This document shows positions 1 through 5,941 of a stretch of 6,008 nt of DNA, one piece after another (position 1 is the first letter of the stretch; every line of letters begins with the position of its first letter). Under the pieces are notes generated by a model that worked only from the letters and a program-made list of their open reading frames with translations, was not told the origin of the DNA and searched no databases. The translations under genes were made by a program, and so were the position numbers. The stretch is from Candidatus Omnitrophota bacterium (GTDB lineage: Bacteria > Ratteibacteria > UBA8468 > B48-G9 > JAFGKM01): contig JAMWCO010000098.1 of the NCBI GenBank assembly GCA_023818785.1, positions 1 to 6,008 on the forward strand, written 5' to 3'.

Positions 1-1
1 A

Positions 2-685
2 TCTAATCAGTTCTGTTTATATTATTCTTTATCTTATTATTTTTCTCAGACATCAACTAAAATTGGTAATTTAATGGATTCAATTTTTACTAAATTATAT
101 AATGTTAGAAAATTTATATATTCTGTTTTTTTAATTTTATTTTTATTTATGCTTTTCCCATTCCCTTCTCCTTACTCCTCAATCATTTTAACAAATGGAT
201 TTTCTTGTTTTACTTTTGAGACAATTTTTATATTTCTTTTTCAAATAAATTTCGGGTTTTTATATGGGTTTATAAGCAGAATAATAGGAATTTTTATGGC
301 TGGGATTTCACTGGGTAGTTTACTCTCTGTTTTAAAAAATCATAATAGAAAAACAATATATTATTCTGAAATATTTCATTTTATTTTTTATCTTTTCTCA
401 TTTTTATTAGTTATAAATGGGAAATTATCATTAGTATTAATATTTATTTCTGGGTTTTTTATAGGATGGGAATTTGGAGTAATATCATTTATATCAAAAA
501 AAGAAAATATAGTTGAAATTACAGGAAAATTTTATTCTGTTGATTTGATTGGTTCTTTATCTTCTTCTCTATTTTTCCCTTTATTTTTTATTCCTGCCTT
601 GGGTATATATTATTCTTTATTATTAATACCTATTTTGAAACTCTCAAATTTAATCAAAGTTATTCTTTATAGAAGAGAACCTTAA
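2..685 (+). CDS. C-terminal membrane part of a fused spermidine-synthase-like protein (5' end outside window)
   Basis: The frame is open from base 2 to the TAA at 683-685 (227 visible residues). The first Met codon (base 74) has no ribosome binding site, so the gene very probably begins left of the window. Numbering from that Met, hydrophobic segments lie at about 14-30, 43-65, 68-87, 98-114, 118-140 and 157-195. Two stretches match the membrane repeats of fused MFS/spermidine-synthase proteins as I know them: residues 42-83 (GF...FET...FQ..FGFLYG...FMAGISLGS) and 126-180 (GFFIGWEFG, then GKFYSVDLIGSL, then a Pro-Ala-Leu-Gly-Ile turn). In that family the soluble aminopropyltransferase-like domain comes before this membrane part; here it would lie off-window, so catalytic activity cannot be judged. 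The gene is convergent with the por operon and overlaps its last stop codon. An unrelated transporter fragment is the main alternative. Confidence 0.66.
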   Translation, partial: SNQFCLYYSLSYYFSQTSTKIGNLMDSIFTKLYNVRKFIYSVFLILFLFMLFPFPSPYSSIILTNGFSCFTFETIFIFLFQINFGFLYGFISRIIGIFMAGISLGSLLSVLKNHNRKTIYYSEIFHFIFYLFSFLLVINGKLSLVLIFISGFFIGWEFGVISFISKKENIVEITGKFYSVDLIGSLSSSLFFPLFFIPALGIYYSLLLIPILKLSNLIKVILYRREP

Positions 686-1602
686 CTTTCACATTTTTTA
701 AGCAACTCTTCCCATCTTCTATCAACTTCCTTTTGTATTTCTTCAGCAAGTTTAACATTCTCAGGTAAAAGTAAGTGTCTAAATCTTCCCTGTAATCTAA
801 ACCACTCACTAACCGGCTTTTTTTCTTTTGGTTTATAATTTAATTTATATTTACCAAACTCAACTTCATATAAAGGCCATACACATGTTTCTACAGCAAT
901 TCTTGAAATTTCCATAGTTAATTCTGGTTCATGAGGCCAACCAAGACGGCATGGGGATAAAACTTCTATATATTTAAATCCCTCTATTTTTATTGCCTTC
1001 TCAACTTTATTTATAAGGTCATTCCACCTACCAGGAATTGCTGTTGCTACATATGGTATATTATGGGCAACCATAATTTCTCCAAGATTTTTCTGCCATT
1101 CAATTTTACCAGGGATTTTCTTACCAACAGGAGATGTTGTTGTATGTGCAAATTTTGGTGTTGCTCCAGACCTTTGTACCCCAGTATTCATATATGCTTG
1201 ATTATTATAACAGATATATAAAACATTATGGTTTCTTTCAGCAGCACCACTTAATGCTTGAAACCCAATATCATGAGTTCCACCATCACCACCAAAAGCA
1301 ACAAATACAATATCTTTATCAATTTTCCTTTCTCTTTTGAAAACTCTATATGCTGCCTCTATCCCACTTATTGTACTTGCTGAATTTTCAAAAGCAGAAT
1401 GTATCCATGGAATTTTCCAACTTGAATAAGGGAAAATTGTAGAAGCAACTTCAACACAACCAGTTGCGCAAGAAGCAATAACTGGTTTATCAATAGCAAG
1501 TAATACAAGTCGCATAATAATTCCTGCTCCACAACCAGCACAAAGGCGATGCCCTGAAACAAATCTACTTTCTCTTTTTGCTAATTCTTTAATAGATGGC
1601 AT
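682..1602 (-). CDS. porB: 2-oxoacid (pyruvate):ferredoxin oxidoreductase, beta subunit (TPP-binding)
   Basis: This is the thiamine-diphosphate-binding beta subunit of the four-subunit cytoplasmic enzyme that converts a 2-oxoacid plus CoA to acyl-CoA and CO2 while reducing ferredoxin. The 306-residue length is normal for the family. The TPP/Mg motif is GGDGGTH at 104-110 with the downstream Asn pair at 133-134 (CYNNQAYMNTG). The Cys ligands expected for the subunit's own [4Fe-4S] cluster are present: C21 and C24 (CAGCG), C49 (TGCVEV) and C218 (SPCRLGW). The tail at about 241-277 (WPLYEVEFGKYKL...EWFRLQGRF) resembles the C-terminal extension of pyruvate-type beta subunits, which favours pyruvate; exact substrate is inferred. 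The start is fixed by a strong AGGAGG at 1609-1614, six bases before the ATG. It is the last operon gene, 22 bp after porA, and its TAA overlaps the stop of the converging gene. Confidence 0.95.
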   Translation of the reverse strand: MPSIKELAKRESRFVSGHRLCAGCGAGIIMRLVLLAIDKPVIASCATGCVEVASTIFPYSSWKIPWIHSAFENSASTISGIEAAYRVFKRERKIDKDIVFVAFGGDGGTHDIGFQALSGAAERNHNVLYICYNNQAYMNTGVQRSGATPKFAHTTTSPVGKKIPGKIEWQKNLGEIMVAHNIPYVATAIPGRWNDLINKVEKAIKIEGFKYIEVLSPCRLGWPHEPELTMEISRIAVETCVWPLYEVEFGKYKLNYKPKEKKPVSEWFRLQGRFRHLLLPENVKLAEEIQKEVDRRWEELLKKCES

Positions 1603-1608
1603 ATTTGT

Positions 1609-1614
1609 CCTCCT
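1609..1614 (-). promoter_or_regulatory. Ribosome binding site of porB
   Basis: On the minus strand this reads AGGAGG with a six-base spacer to the ATG at 1602. It is the strongest ribosome binding site in the window and lies in the only real intergenic gap of the operon (1603-1624). That suggests porB is translated independently rather than by coupling to porA. Confidence 0.85.
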
Positions 1615-1624
1615 TTTTGCTAAA

Positions 1625-2815
1625 TTATTCCCTCACTCCTATGTATTTTAATGTAAATTCCTTTTTCCCTCTTTCTAAAATTTTCAATAAATCATTAAAA
1701 ACAATCTCTATATCTTTAATTTTTACATCTCTTCCACCAAGTCCATAAACAAAATTGGTCAAAATGGGCCTTTTTTCTAAATCATAAAGACAACTTGAAA
1801 TTTCTGAATATAATGGGCTACAAAAAGCATTCATACCTTCAACTCTCTCCATAATTCCAACAACTTTTAAATTTTTCAATGAATTTTTAATATCTTCAAC
1901 AGGTAATGGTCTTAGAACTCTTATTTTTAATAGGCCTGCCTTTATTCCTTTTTTTCTTAAATTATCAACTACTTCTTTCCCTGTTCCTGCTGTTGAACCA
2001 ATAACAACAATTCCTATATCTGCATCTTCAATTCTATAATTTTCAACAAATCCATAATATCTCCCAAATCTATTTCCAAACTCTTTACTAATTTCTGGTA
2101 TAACCCTTAAAGCATTTTTCATACCTTCTGCTTGTTGTCTTTTATGTTCAAAATAATAATCTGGAAGGTCAAGAGCTCCTATTGTTATAGGTTTATTTTC
2201 AACTGCTGCTTTTATTAAATTTTCTCTTTCAGGTGGCTCATCAACAAAATCTCTAACTTCTTCATCAGTAAGCATTTCCATTGTTTCAAGACAATGACTT
2301 AAAATAAAACCATCTGTCATAATCATACAAGGTAATCTAACTTCTGGGTGTTCAGCAATTCTAACTCCTTGAATTAAGTTATCATATGTTTCTTGAACAT
2401 TTTCAGAATATATCTGTATCCAGCCACTATCCCTTGCACCAAAAGTATCAGAATGGTCACAGTGAATATTTATTGGAGAAGAAAGAGTTCTATTTACAAC
2501 TGCCATAATTATAGGTAAACGAAGCCCTGAAGCAATATAAAGCATTTCCCACATATAAGCAAGTCCTTGAGAAGAAGTCCCTGTCATTGTTCTTGCACCA
2601 GCAGCACTTGCTCCAATACATGCACTTAATGCAGAATGTTCGCTTTCAACCTGAATAAATTCTGTTTTGACAAGGCCATCTGCTACAAATTGAGAAAATA
2701 TTTGAACAATTTCAGTTGCAGGAGTTATTGGATATGCTGCGACAACATCAGGATTAATCTGTCTCATTCCTTCTGCGAATGCTTCATTTGCTGTTTTTGC
2801 TACTTTTATCCCCAT
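1625..2815 (-). CDS. porA: 2-oxoacid (pyruvate):ferredoxin oxidoreductase, alpha subunit
   Basis: This is the alpha subunit, which completes the TPP site with PorB and carries the transketolase-C-like domain. With the start chosen here it has 396 residues, the usual family length. Visible landmarks are AYPITPATEI at 27-36, VESEHSA at 56-62 followed by GARTMTGTSSQG at 73-84 (domain I), then the second domain with VIGSTAGTGK at 271-280, KIRVLRPLP at 297-305 and GLGGRDV at 358-364. A longer frame is open upstream to a TTG at 2845, but only the ATG at 2815 has a well-placed GGGAG (2822-2826, six-base spacer), and the protein then begins MGIKVAKTANEAF like other alpha subunits. The start lies inside the end of the coiled-coil gene (32-bp overlap), so translation of the two is probably coupled. 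Pyruvate specificity is inferred from PorB and gene order. Confidence 0.95.
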   Translation of the reverse strand: MGIKVAKTANEAFAEGMRQINPDVVAAYPITPATEIVQIFSQFVADGLVKTEFIQVESEHSALSACIGASAAGARTMTGTSSQGLAYMWEMLYIASGLRLPIIMAVVNRTLSSPINIHCDHSDTFGARDSGWIQIYSENVQETYDNLIQGVRIAEHPEVRLPCMIMTDGFILSHCLETMEMLTDEEVRDFVDEPPERENLIKAAVENKPITIGALDLPDYYFEHKRQQAEGMKNALRVIPEISKEFGNRFGRYYGFVENYRIEDADIGIVVIGSTAGTGKEVVDNLRKKGIKAGLLKIRVLRPLPVEDIKNSLKNLKVVGIMERVEGMNAFCSPLYSEISSCLYDLEKRPILTNFVYGLGGRDVKIKDIEIVFNDLLKILERGKKEFTLKYIGVRE

Positions 2816-3077
2816 CTTCATCTCCCTTTTTAATTTTTTCTTCAATTGCCTGAAGTTTTAATTTTAAATTATTTAAAGTATTTATAATGTTATCAATTTC
2901 GTTCTTCCCTTTTTCTACCTCAATAATTAAATTTTTATATGTCGTTATCTCTCTTTCTTTTTCTATCAATTGTTTATTCAATTTTTCCTTTTCATTTTTA
3001 AAAATAAGATATTCAATTCCTGAAAAAATCCAACCAGATAAAAATAAAACAGTTATTAAATAAATCTTTTTTTTCAT
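2784..3077 (-). CDS. Small membrane-anchored coiled-coil protein inside the por operon
   Basis: I do not recognise a family for this 97-residue protein. It starts with a Lys-rich tip (MKKK) and one hydrophobic segment at about 5-26, followed by a charged Glu/Lys-rich helix at about 27-84 with hydrophobic residues spaced as in a coiled coil (L33, I38, I44, I51, I61, L68, L75, I82 region). It ends in a short Gly/Asp/Lys/Ser tail. The layout suggests a one-pass anchor with a protruding helical rod; lysines at the tip and charges downstream do not settle which side the rod faces. It has the features of a real gene: an ATGA overlap with porD, a GAGG at 3088-3091 ten bases before the ATG, and a 32-bp overlap with porA. 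Its last residues are encoded by DNA that also holds the porA start. A FtsB/DivIC-like or POR-scaffolding role is only speculation. Confidence 0.72.
   Translation of the reverse strand: MKKKIYLITVLFLSGWIFSGIEYLIFKNEKEKLNKQLIEKEREITTYKNLIIEVEKGKNEIDNIINTLNNLKLKLQAIEEKIKKGDEDGDKSSKNSK
2822..2826 (-). promoter_or_regulatory. Ribosome binding site that fixes the porA start
   Basis: On the minus strand this reads GGGAG, six bases before the ATG at 2815. The other candidate ATG (2821) sits directly against this motif and the TTG at 2845 lies upstream of it, so neither could use it. It is embedded in the coding sequence of the preceding coiled-coil gene. Confidence 0.75.
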
Positions 3078-3364
3078 TTTTCTATTTCCTCTCTCATTTC
3101 AATTGCTTTTTTTGGACATTCATAAGCACATATTCCACAGCCTTTACAATAATCATAATTAAAAGAAGACCATTTCCCTTTCTCTGCATCAACAATTATT
3201 GCATCGTCAGGACAACTTATCCAACAAATGAAACAATTAATACATTTTTCTGGAATATGAACAGGTATTTTACTTCTCCAGTTTCCTGTTTTAAATTTTA
3301 AAGAACTTCCTCCTTCAAGAATATCTCCAATTGGTAATTCTTTCCATGTTAACTTTTTTTCCAT
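3074..3364 (-). CDS. porD: 2-oxoacid (pyruvate):ferredoxin oxidoreductase, delta subunit (2x[4Fe-4S] ferredoxin-like)
   Basis: This is the electron-output subunit, which passes electrons from the TPP/cluster core to ferredoxin. The 96 residues hold two complete ferredoxin motifs: C41-x2-C44-x2-C47-x3-C51-P and C73-x2-C76-x2-C79-x3-C83-P, enough for two [4Fe-4S] clusters. The N-terminal 38 residues (WKELPIGDILEGGSS..., then TGNWRSKIPVH) form the extension typical of POR/VOR delta subunits, which distinguishes it from a free ferredoxin. The start has AAAGGAG at 3371-3377 with a six-base spacer. The porG stop codon is one base upstream of this ATG, so the ribosome binding site lies in the end of porG. 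Downstream it overlaps the coiled-coil gene by ATGA. Confidence 0.95.
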   Translation of the reverse strand: MEKKLTWKELPIGDILEGGSSLKFKTGNWRSKIPVHIPEKCINCFICWISCPDDAIIVDAEKGKWSSFNYDYCKGCGICAYECPKKAIEMREEIEK

Positions 3365-3365
3365 T

Positions 3366-3944
3366 TTATTCTCCTTTCACTTCATTATATGCTCTTTCTA
3401 TTGCCTTTAAATTTCCTTCAATAATTTCTGGTTTATTTCTAAATTTAACTTCAAGTTTTTTCTTTGTATCATGCAGAAGTTCTTCAAGGGTTAGAATTCC
3501 TGTAACTTTAACAAGGGCACCAATCATTGGAGTATTTGGAATATTTCTCCCAATTGTTTCTATTGCTATTTTTGAAGCATCAACTGTATAAATCTTTCCC
3601 TTAAAATTTATTTTTTTTCTGATTTGTTCAGAAGATAAAGGAGAATTAACAAGCAAAATACCTTCTTTTTCATCAAGCCCTTCACAAACATTAACCTGTT
3701 GGATTAAAGAGAAATCAAGAACAACAACAATATCAGGGTTTTCAATTCCATAATGAATCCTTATCGGAGATGGACTTATTCTATTAAAAGAAGTAACAGG
3801 TGCACCCATTCTCTCAGGACCATATTCTGGAAATGCTTGTATATATTTTCCTGTTGAAAGACATGCATCTCCAAATAAAAGCGCTGCTGTTTTTGCTCCT
3901 TGTCCTCCTCTTCCATGCCATCTTATTTCAAATATTTCTTTCAT
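3366..3944 (-). CDS. porG: 2-oxoacid (pyruvate):ferredoxin oxidoreductase, gamma subunit
   Basis: This is the gamma subunit, the domain that contributes to CoA handling in the POR/KOR/VOR family. The 192 residues match the family length. Landmarks are the opening FEIRWHGRGGQGAKTAA (6-21, with glycine-rich GRGGQG at 11-16), the conserved PEYGPERMGAPV at 39-50, and NPDIVVVLD at 69-77. The start is supported by GGAG at 3951-3954 with a six-base spacer. The ribosome binding site and start codon lie inside the last codons of the upstream membrane-protein gene (17-bp overlap), so translation is likely coupled to it. The order gamma-delta-alpha-beta is the classic porGDAB arrangement of hyperthermophiles and many anaerobes, here interrupted by one small gene. 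Confidence 0.95.
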   Translation of the reverse strand: MKEIFEIRWHGRGGQGAKTAALLFGDACLSTGKYIQAFPEYGPERMGAPVTSFNRISPSPIRIHYGIENPDIVVVLDFSLIQQVNVCEGLDEKEGILLVNSPLSSEQIRKKINFKGKIYTVDASKIAIETIGRNIPNTPMIGALVKVTGILTLEELLHDTKKKLEVKFRNKPEIIEGNLKAIERAYNEVKGE

Positions 3945-4635
3945 TTTTAACTCCTTTATAAACTAAGAAAACAAGTTTAATTGTTAAAAGTTCTAAAAAA
4001 GATATCAAAATAAACAAAAATAACTTTAACAAAAAAATATTACTATATTTTTTAAAACTTGTAAAAAAGATAAGATATAAAATTAAAAATGGGAAAAATA
4101 AAATGATTAAATTTTCAAAATTTTTTCTCATAAATTGATAACTTTTAAATATTGAATTGAAAAACTCCCCTTTATTTAATATGATTATAAAAGGTGTATA
4201 AATTGTAAATAATAGGAAAAATATAGGGATTGAAGCCCAAAGAATTATTAAAAAAAATAAAAAAAATGAAAAAAATGAGTATATTTTTATTGAATTGATT
4301 GCAGATGTAATTATTAAATAAATAAAACTTAAAAAAACACCAATTAAAATATGGTAAAGTAAAACGGGAGGAAGAATAAATAAGGTTTCTTTAAAAATGT
4401 CTGAAAAAATAAAATTCTCATTATATACATACTTCTTAATTCCATAATAAACAGAAATAGTAAGATAGATTTCAAATAAGAGAATAAAAAAATAAAAATA
4501 ACTGATTTTCTCAAAAAATAAATTCCTAAAAAATGTGTAAGAGAAAATAATTAAAAAAAGTAAAATTTCTCCTTTTCTTATTTTAAATAAACTTTTATAA
4601 ATTTCTTTAAAAGATGTATTTTGACCAGTAATCAT
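3928..4635 (-). CDS. Polytopic membrane protein of unknown function
   Basis: This protein of about 235 residues is dominated by Phe, Ile and Leu. Six or seven hydrophobic segments lie at about 23-40, 46-66, 86-112, 118-152 (probably two), 175-193 and 199-225. The cytoplasmic-looking N-terminus (FKEIYKSLFKIRKGE) and the loop NKGEFFNSIFKSYQFMRKNFENL at 154-176 resemble the short 'S...LRxSw.l.k.nf' segment seen in YciC/DUF975/GDPD-membrane-domain type proteins. That is a fold-level impression, not a firm family call. No catalytic motif is visible. The start is uncertain: ATG at 4635 or the adjacent TTG at 4638; neither has a clear ribosome binding site, and both lie inside the end of the UroD-like gene, so reinitiation after that gene's TAA (4607-4609) is likely. 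Its base composition is even lower in GC than its neighbours, as expected from the hydrophobic codons. Confidence 0.8.
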   Translation of the reverse strand: MITGQNTSFKEIYKSLFKIRKGEILLFLIIFSYTFFRNLFFEKISYFYFFILLFEIYLTISVYYGIKKYVYNENFIFSDIFKETLFILPPVLLYHILIGVFLSFIYLIITSAINSIKIYSFFSFFLFFLIILWASIPIFFLLFTIYTPFIIILNKGEFFNSIFKSYQFMRKNFENLIILFFPFLILYLIFFTSFKKYSNIFLLKLFLFILISFLELLTIKLVFLVYKGVKNERNI

Positions 4636-5731
4636 CAAGTTTTAAATGAAGTTCTTTTATATAATCCTCATCTTTTTTTCTCCAATGCATACCAGTATAT
4701 CCAAAAATTAATTTTTGGTTTCCCTTTGCTCTTTCAAGGTCTCTCTTTATAAATTTTTCTTCTTCTCCTTCTGGTAATTCTTGACCAATATTTAAAATTA
4801 TTTTTCTTTCACCTATTTCTTTTAATGCATCATCAACAGATATATAACCAGCAAATGTTTTTTCTATGTATCCTGCCTCTGTATAGACAACATTTGGTAA
4901 ATTTCTTATTGTTGCATAAAAGACATGAGGACCACTACATGGATGGATTGCAACTTCTCCAAAATAATCAACTATTTTTTTGTCATATGGTAGAACAAAT
5001 TCTTTATACATTTTTTCTGAAATCATATTTACTGAGCATTCTGCTATTCTGTGAATATCACTTGGAAAGATCGAGATTCTATCCTTAGGTATCCATTCTA
5101 AAAGTTTTTTATGAAGAGAAATAAAAAAATCAGTAGTTATTTCCATCAATTTGTGAAATTTTTTTTCATTTGTAAATGGCAGAGTAAAAATTTCATCCCC
5201 AAAGGACATACAAGCAATATTAAATGGTCCTTGCATATCAGGAAGACCAATTTTAATCCAGTTTGGTGTATATGAGAGTATAATATCAATTTCTTCTTTC
5301 ATTTCAGGAATTAAACCACTTCTTTCAACATCTGGCACACCTTCATAAATCAACTGGTCAATATTTTTATAACCTTTTGGATAATAACCAGATTCAGGAA
5401 TTAATTGAATACCAAAAGATGCAACTAAACTTCCAACCCCTCTACCAAGATTTATTTGTGGTCTTATAGGATTTAAAAGTTTCAAGGGTTCAATTAGCCC
5501 TTTTAATTTTTCTAAAACTCTTTCTTCTGGTGTTTCTTCTTTAACTCTTTCCTTACCTAAAATTTCTTTTTCAAAAGGGTCCGGTCCCCTGTTTAAAGAT
5601 AAAACTGGATATGGTCTTTTTTCCCCTTTCATTATATACTGGTAAGCAATGTCTAATCTTCTGTGTATATTTTTTTCAAGTCCCCTTTCTATCTCTCCAA
5701 TGACACTTTCAAATTTCTCTCTTATATCCAT
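4607..5731 (-). CDS. Uroporphyrinogen decarboxylase (UroD/MtaA) family protein, probably methyltransferase-like
   Basis: The 374-residue protein has the sequence pattern of the large UroD-like family abundant in uncultured anaerobes. The heme-pathway HemE signature near the N-terminus (an RPxWxMRQAGR-type motif) is absent, so it should not be called hemE. The central and C-terminal barrel strands are recognisable: PDMQGPFNIACMSFGDEIF at 164-182, FPSDIHRIAECSVNMIS at 222-238, AIHPCSGPHVF at 261-271, and VDDALKEIGERKIILNIG at 299-316. H263-x-C265 resembles the first two zinc ligands of corrinoid:CoM methyltransferases such as MtaA, but no clear third Cys follows, so zinc binding is unproven. 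It is first in the por operon, directly behind a strong promoter. No corrinoid protein is encoded in the window. The ATG at 5731 has no ribosome binding site and falls about three bases after the predicted transcription start; a later start (Met34) would remove the conserved-looking N-terminal helix. Confidence 0.85.
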   Translation of the reverse strand: MDIREKFESVIGEIERGLEKNIHRRLDIAYQYIMKGEKRPYPVLSLNRGPDPFEKEILGKERVKEETPEERVLEKLKGLIEPLKLLNPIRPQINLGRGVGSLVASFGIQLIPESGYYPKGYKNIDQLIYEGVPDVERSGLIPEMKEEIDIILSYTPNWIKIGLPDMQGPFNIACMSFGDEIFTLPFTNEKKFHKLMEITTDFFISLHKKLLEWIPKDRISIFPSDIHRIAECSVNMISEKMYKEFVLPYDKKIVDYFGEVAIHPCSGPHVFYATIRNLPNVVYTEAGYIEKTFAGYISVDDALKEIGERKIILNIGQELPEGEEEKFIKRDLERAKGNQKLIFGYTGMHWRKKDEDYIKELHLKLDDYWSKYIF

Positions 5732-5740
5732 TTTTTATTC

Positions 5741-5769
5741 ATTCTAAATAAACCAATTATTTTTGTCAA
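5741..5769 (-). promoter_or_regulatory. Sigma70-type promoter of the UroD-like/por operon
   Basis: Read on the minus strand, a perfect -35 TTGACA (5769-5764) and a -10 TAGAAT (5746-5741; five of six consensus bases) are separated by the ideal 17 bp. The expected transcription start is near 5734, only about three bases before the ATG of the UroD-like gene at 5731. A palindrome-like TTTTGT-CA-ACAAAA (5761-5774) covers the -35 box and could be an operator. No other comparably good promoter was seen further down the operon. Confidence 0.75.
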
Positions 5770-5773
5770 CAAA

Positions 5774-5815
5774 ATTTTGGTTTGTTGAATAAATATTTTG
5801 GTTTGTTGAATAAAT
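5774..5815. repeat. Two perfect 21-bp tandem repeats upstream of the operon promoter
   Basis: The 21-base unit, beginning ATTTTGGTTTGTTG and ending AATAAAT, occurs twice without a gap or mismatch (5774-5794 and 5795-5815). Its length equals two turns of B-DNA, so both copies present the same face to a bound protein. Relative to the predicted leftward transcription start the copies lie at about -40 to -81. A related core is inverted at 5750-5756 (AAACCAA against TTGGTTT), between the -10 and -35 boxes. The likely reading is a pair of regulator sites; simple slippage duplication is the alternative. Confidence 0.7.
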
Positions 5816-5906
5816 ATGTTGACACCTACTTACTTTTTTGTTAACTGAAGAAGCTCTTTTTTCTTCTCTTTATTTATCTTATTTTATCGTCGTTTTTATC
5901 TACCCC

Positions 5907-5935
5907 TTGCGTTCAATTTATTTTTATGATATGTT
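5907..5935 (+). promoter_or_regulatory. Possible promoter of the rightward gene at 5942
   Basis: TTGCGT (5907-5912) and TATGTT (5930-5935) are separated by 17 bp. Each box departs from consensus at two positions, so this is a moderate match in AT-rich DNA where chance matches are common. If it is used, transcription would start at or next to the ATG at 5942, again giving a leaderless message. The rest of the gap from 5825 to 5906 shows nothing I can assign apart from pyrimidine-rich runs. Confidence 0.3.
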
Positions 5936-5941
5936 ATATAC

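Noticed and set aside
1134..1340. Rightward open frame of 68 codons rich in His and Gln
   Set aside because: It is the antisense shadow of porB; it has no ribosome binding site and an implausible composition.
1368..1562. Leftward open frame of 64 codons rich in Leu
   Set aside because: It is an alternative frame within porB, whose TPP and cluster motifs show the true frame.
2636..2833. Rightward open frame rich in Cys and Phe
   Set aside because: It is antisense to the start of porA, with no start signals and no recognisable family.
3331..3591. Rightward open frame of 86 codons that looks hydrophobic
   Set aside because: It is antisense to the end of porG and the start of porD; hydrophobicity is a by-product of the complementary AT-rich codons.
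4825..5088. Rightward open frame of 87 codons
   Set aside because: It is antisense to the UroD-like gene and lacks start signals or family resemblance.
4607..5731. Annotation of the UroD-like gene as heme-pathway hemE
   Set aside because: The N-terminal arginine-rich substrate-binding signature of HemE is not present and no other heme genes are nearby.
5764..5824. CRISPR-like array from the repeats in the gap
   Set aside because: There are only two directly abutting copies with no spacers.
5847..5866. GAAGAA...TTCTTC hairpin followed by T-rich sequence as a terminator
   Set aside because: The stem is only six A/T-rich pairs with an eight-base loop, and no gene ends just upstream on the plus strand.
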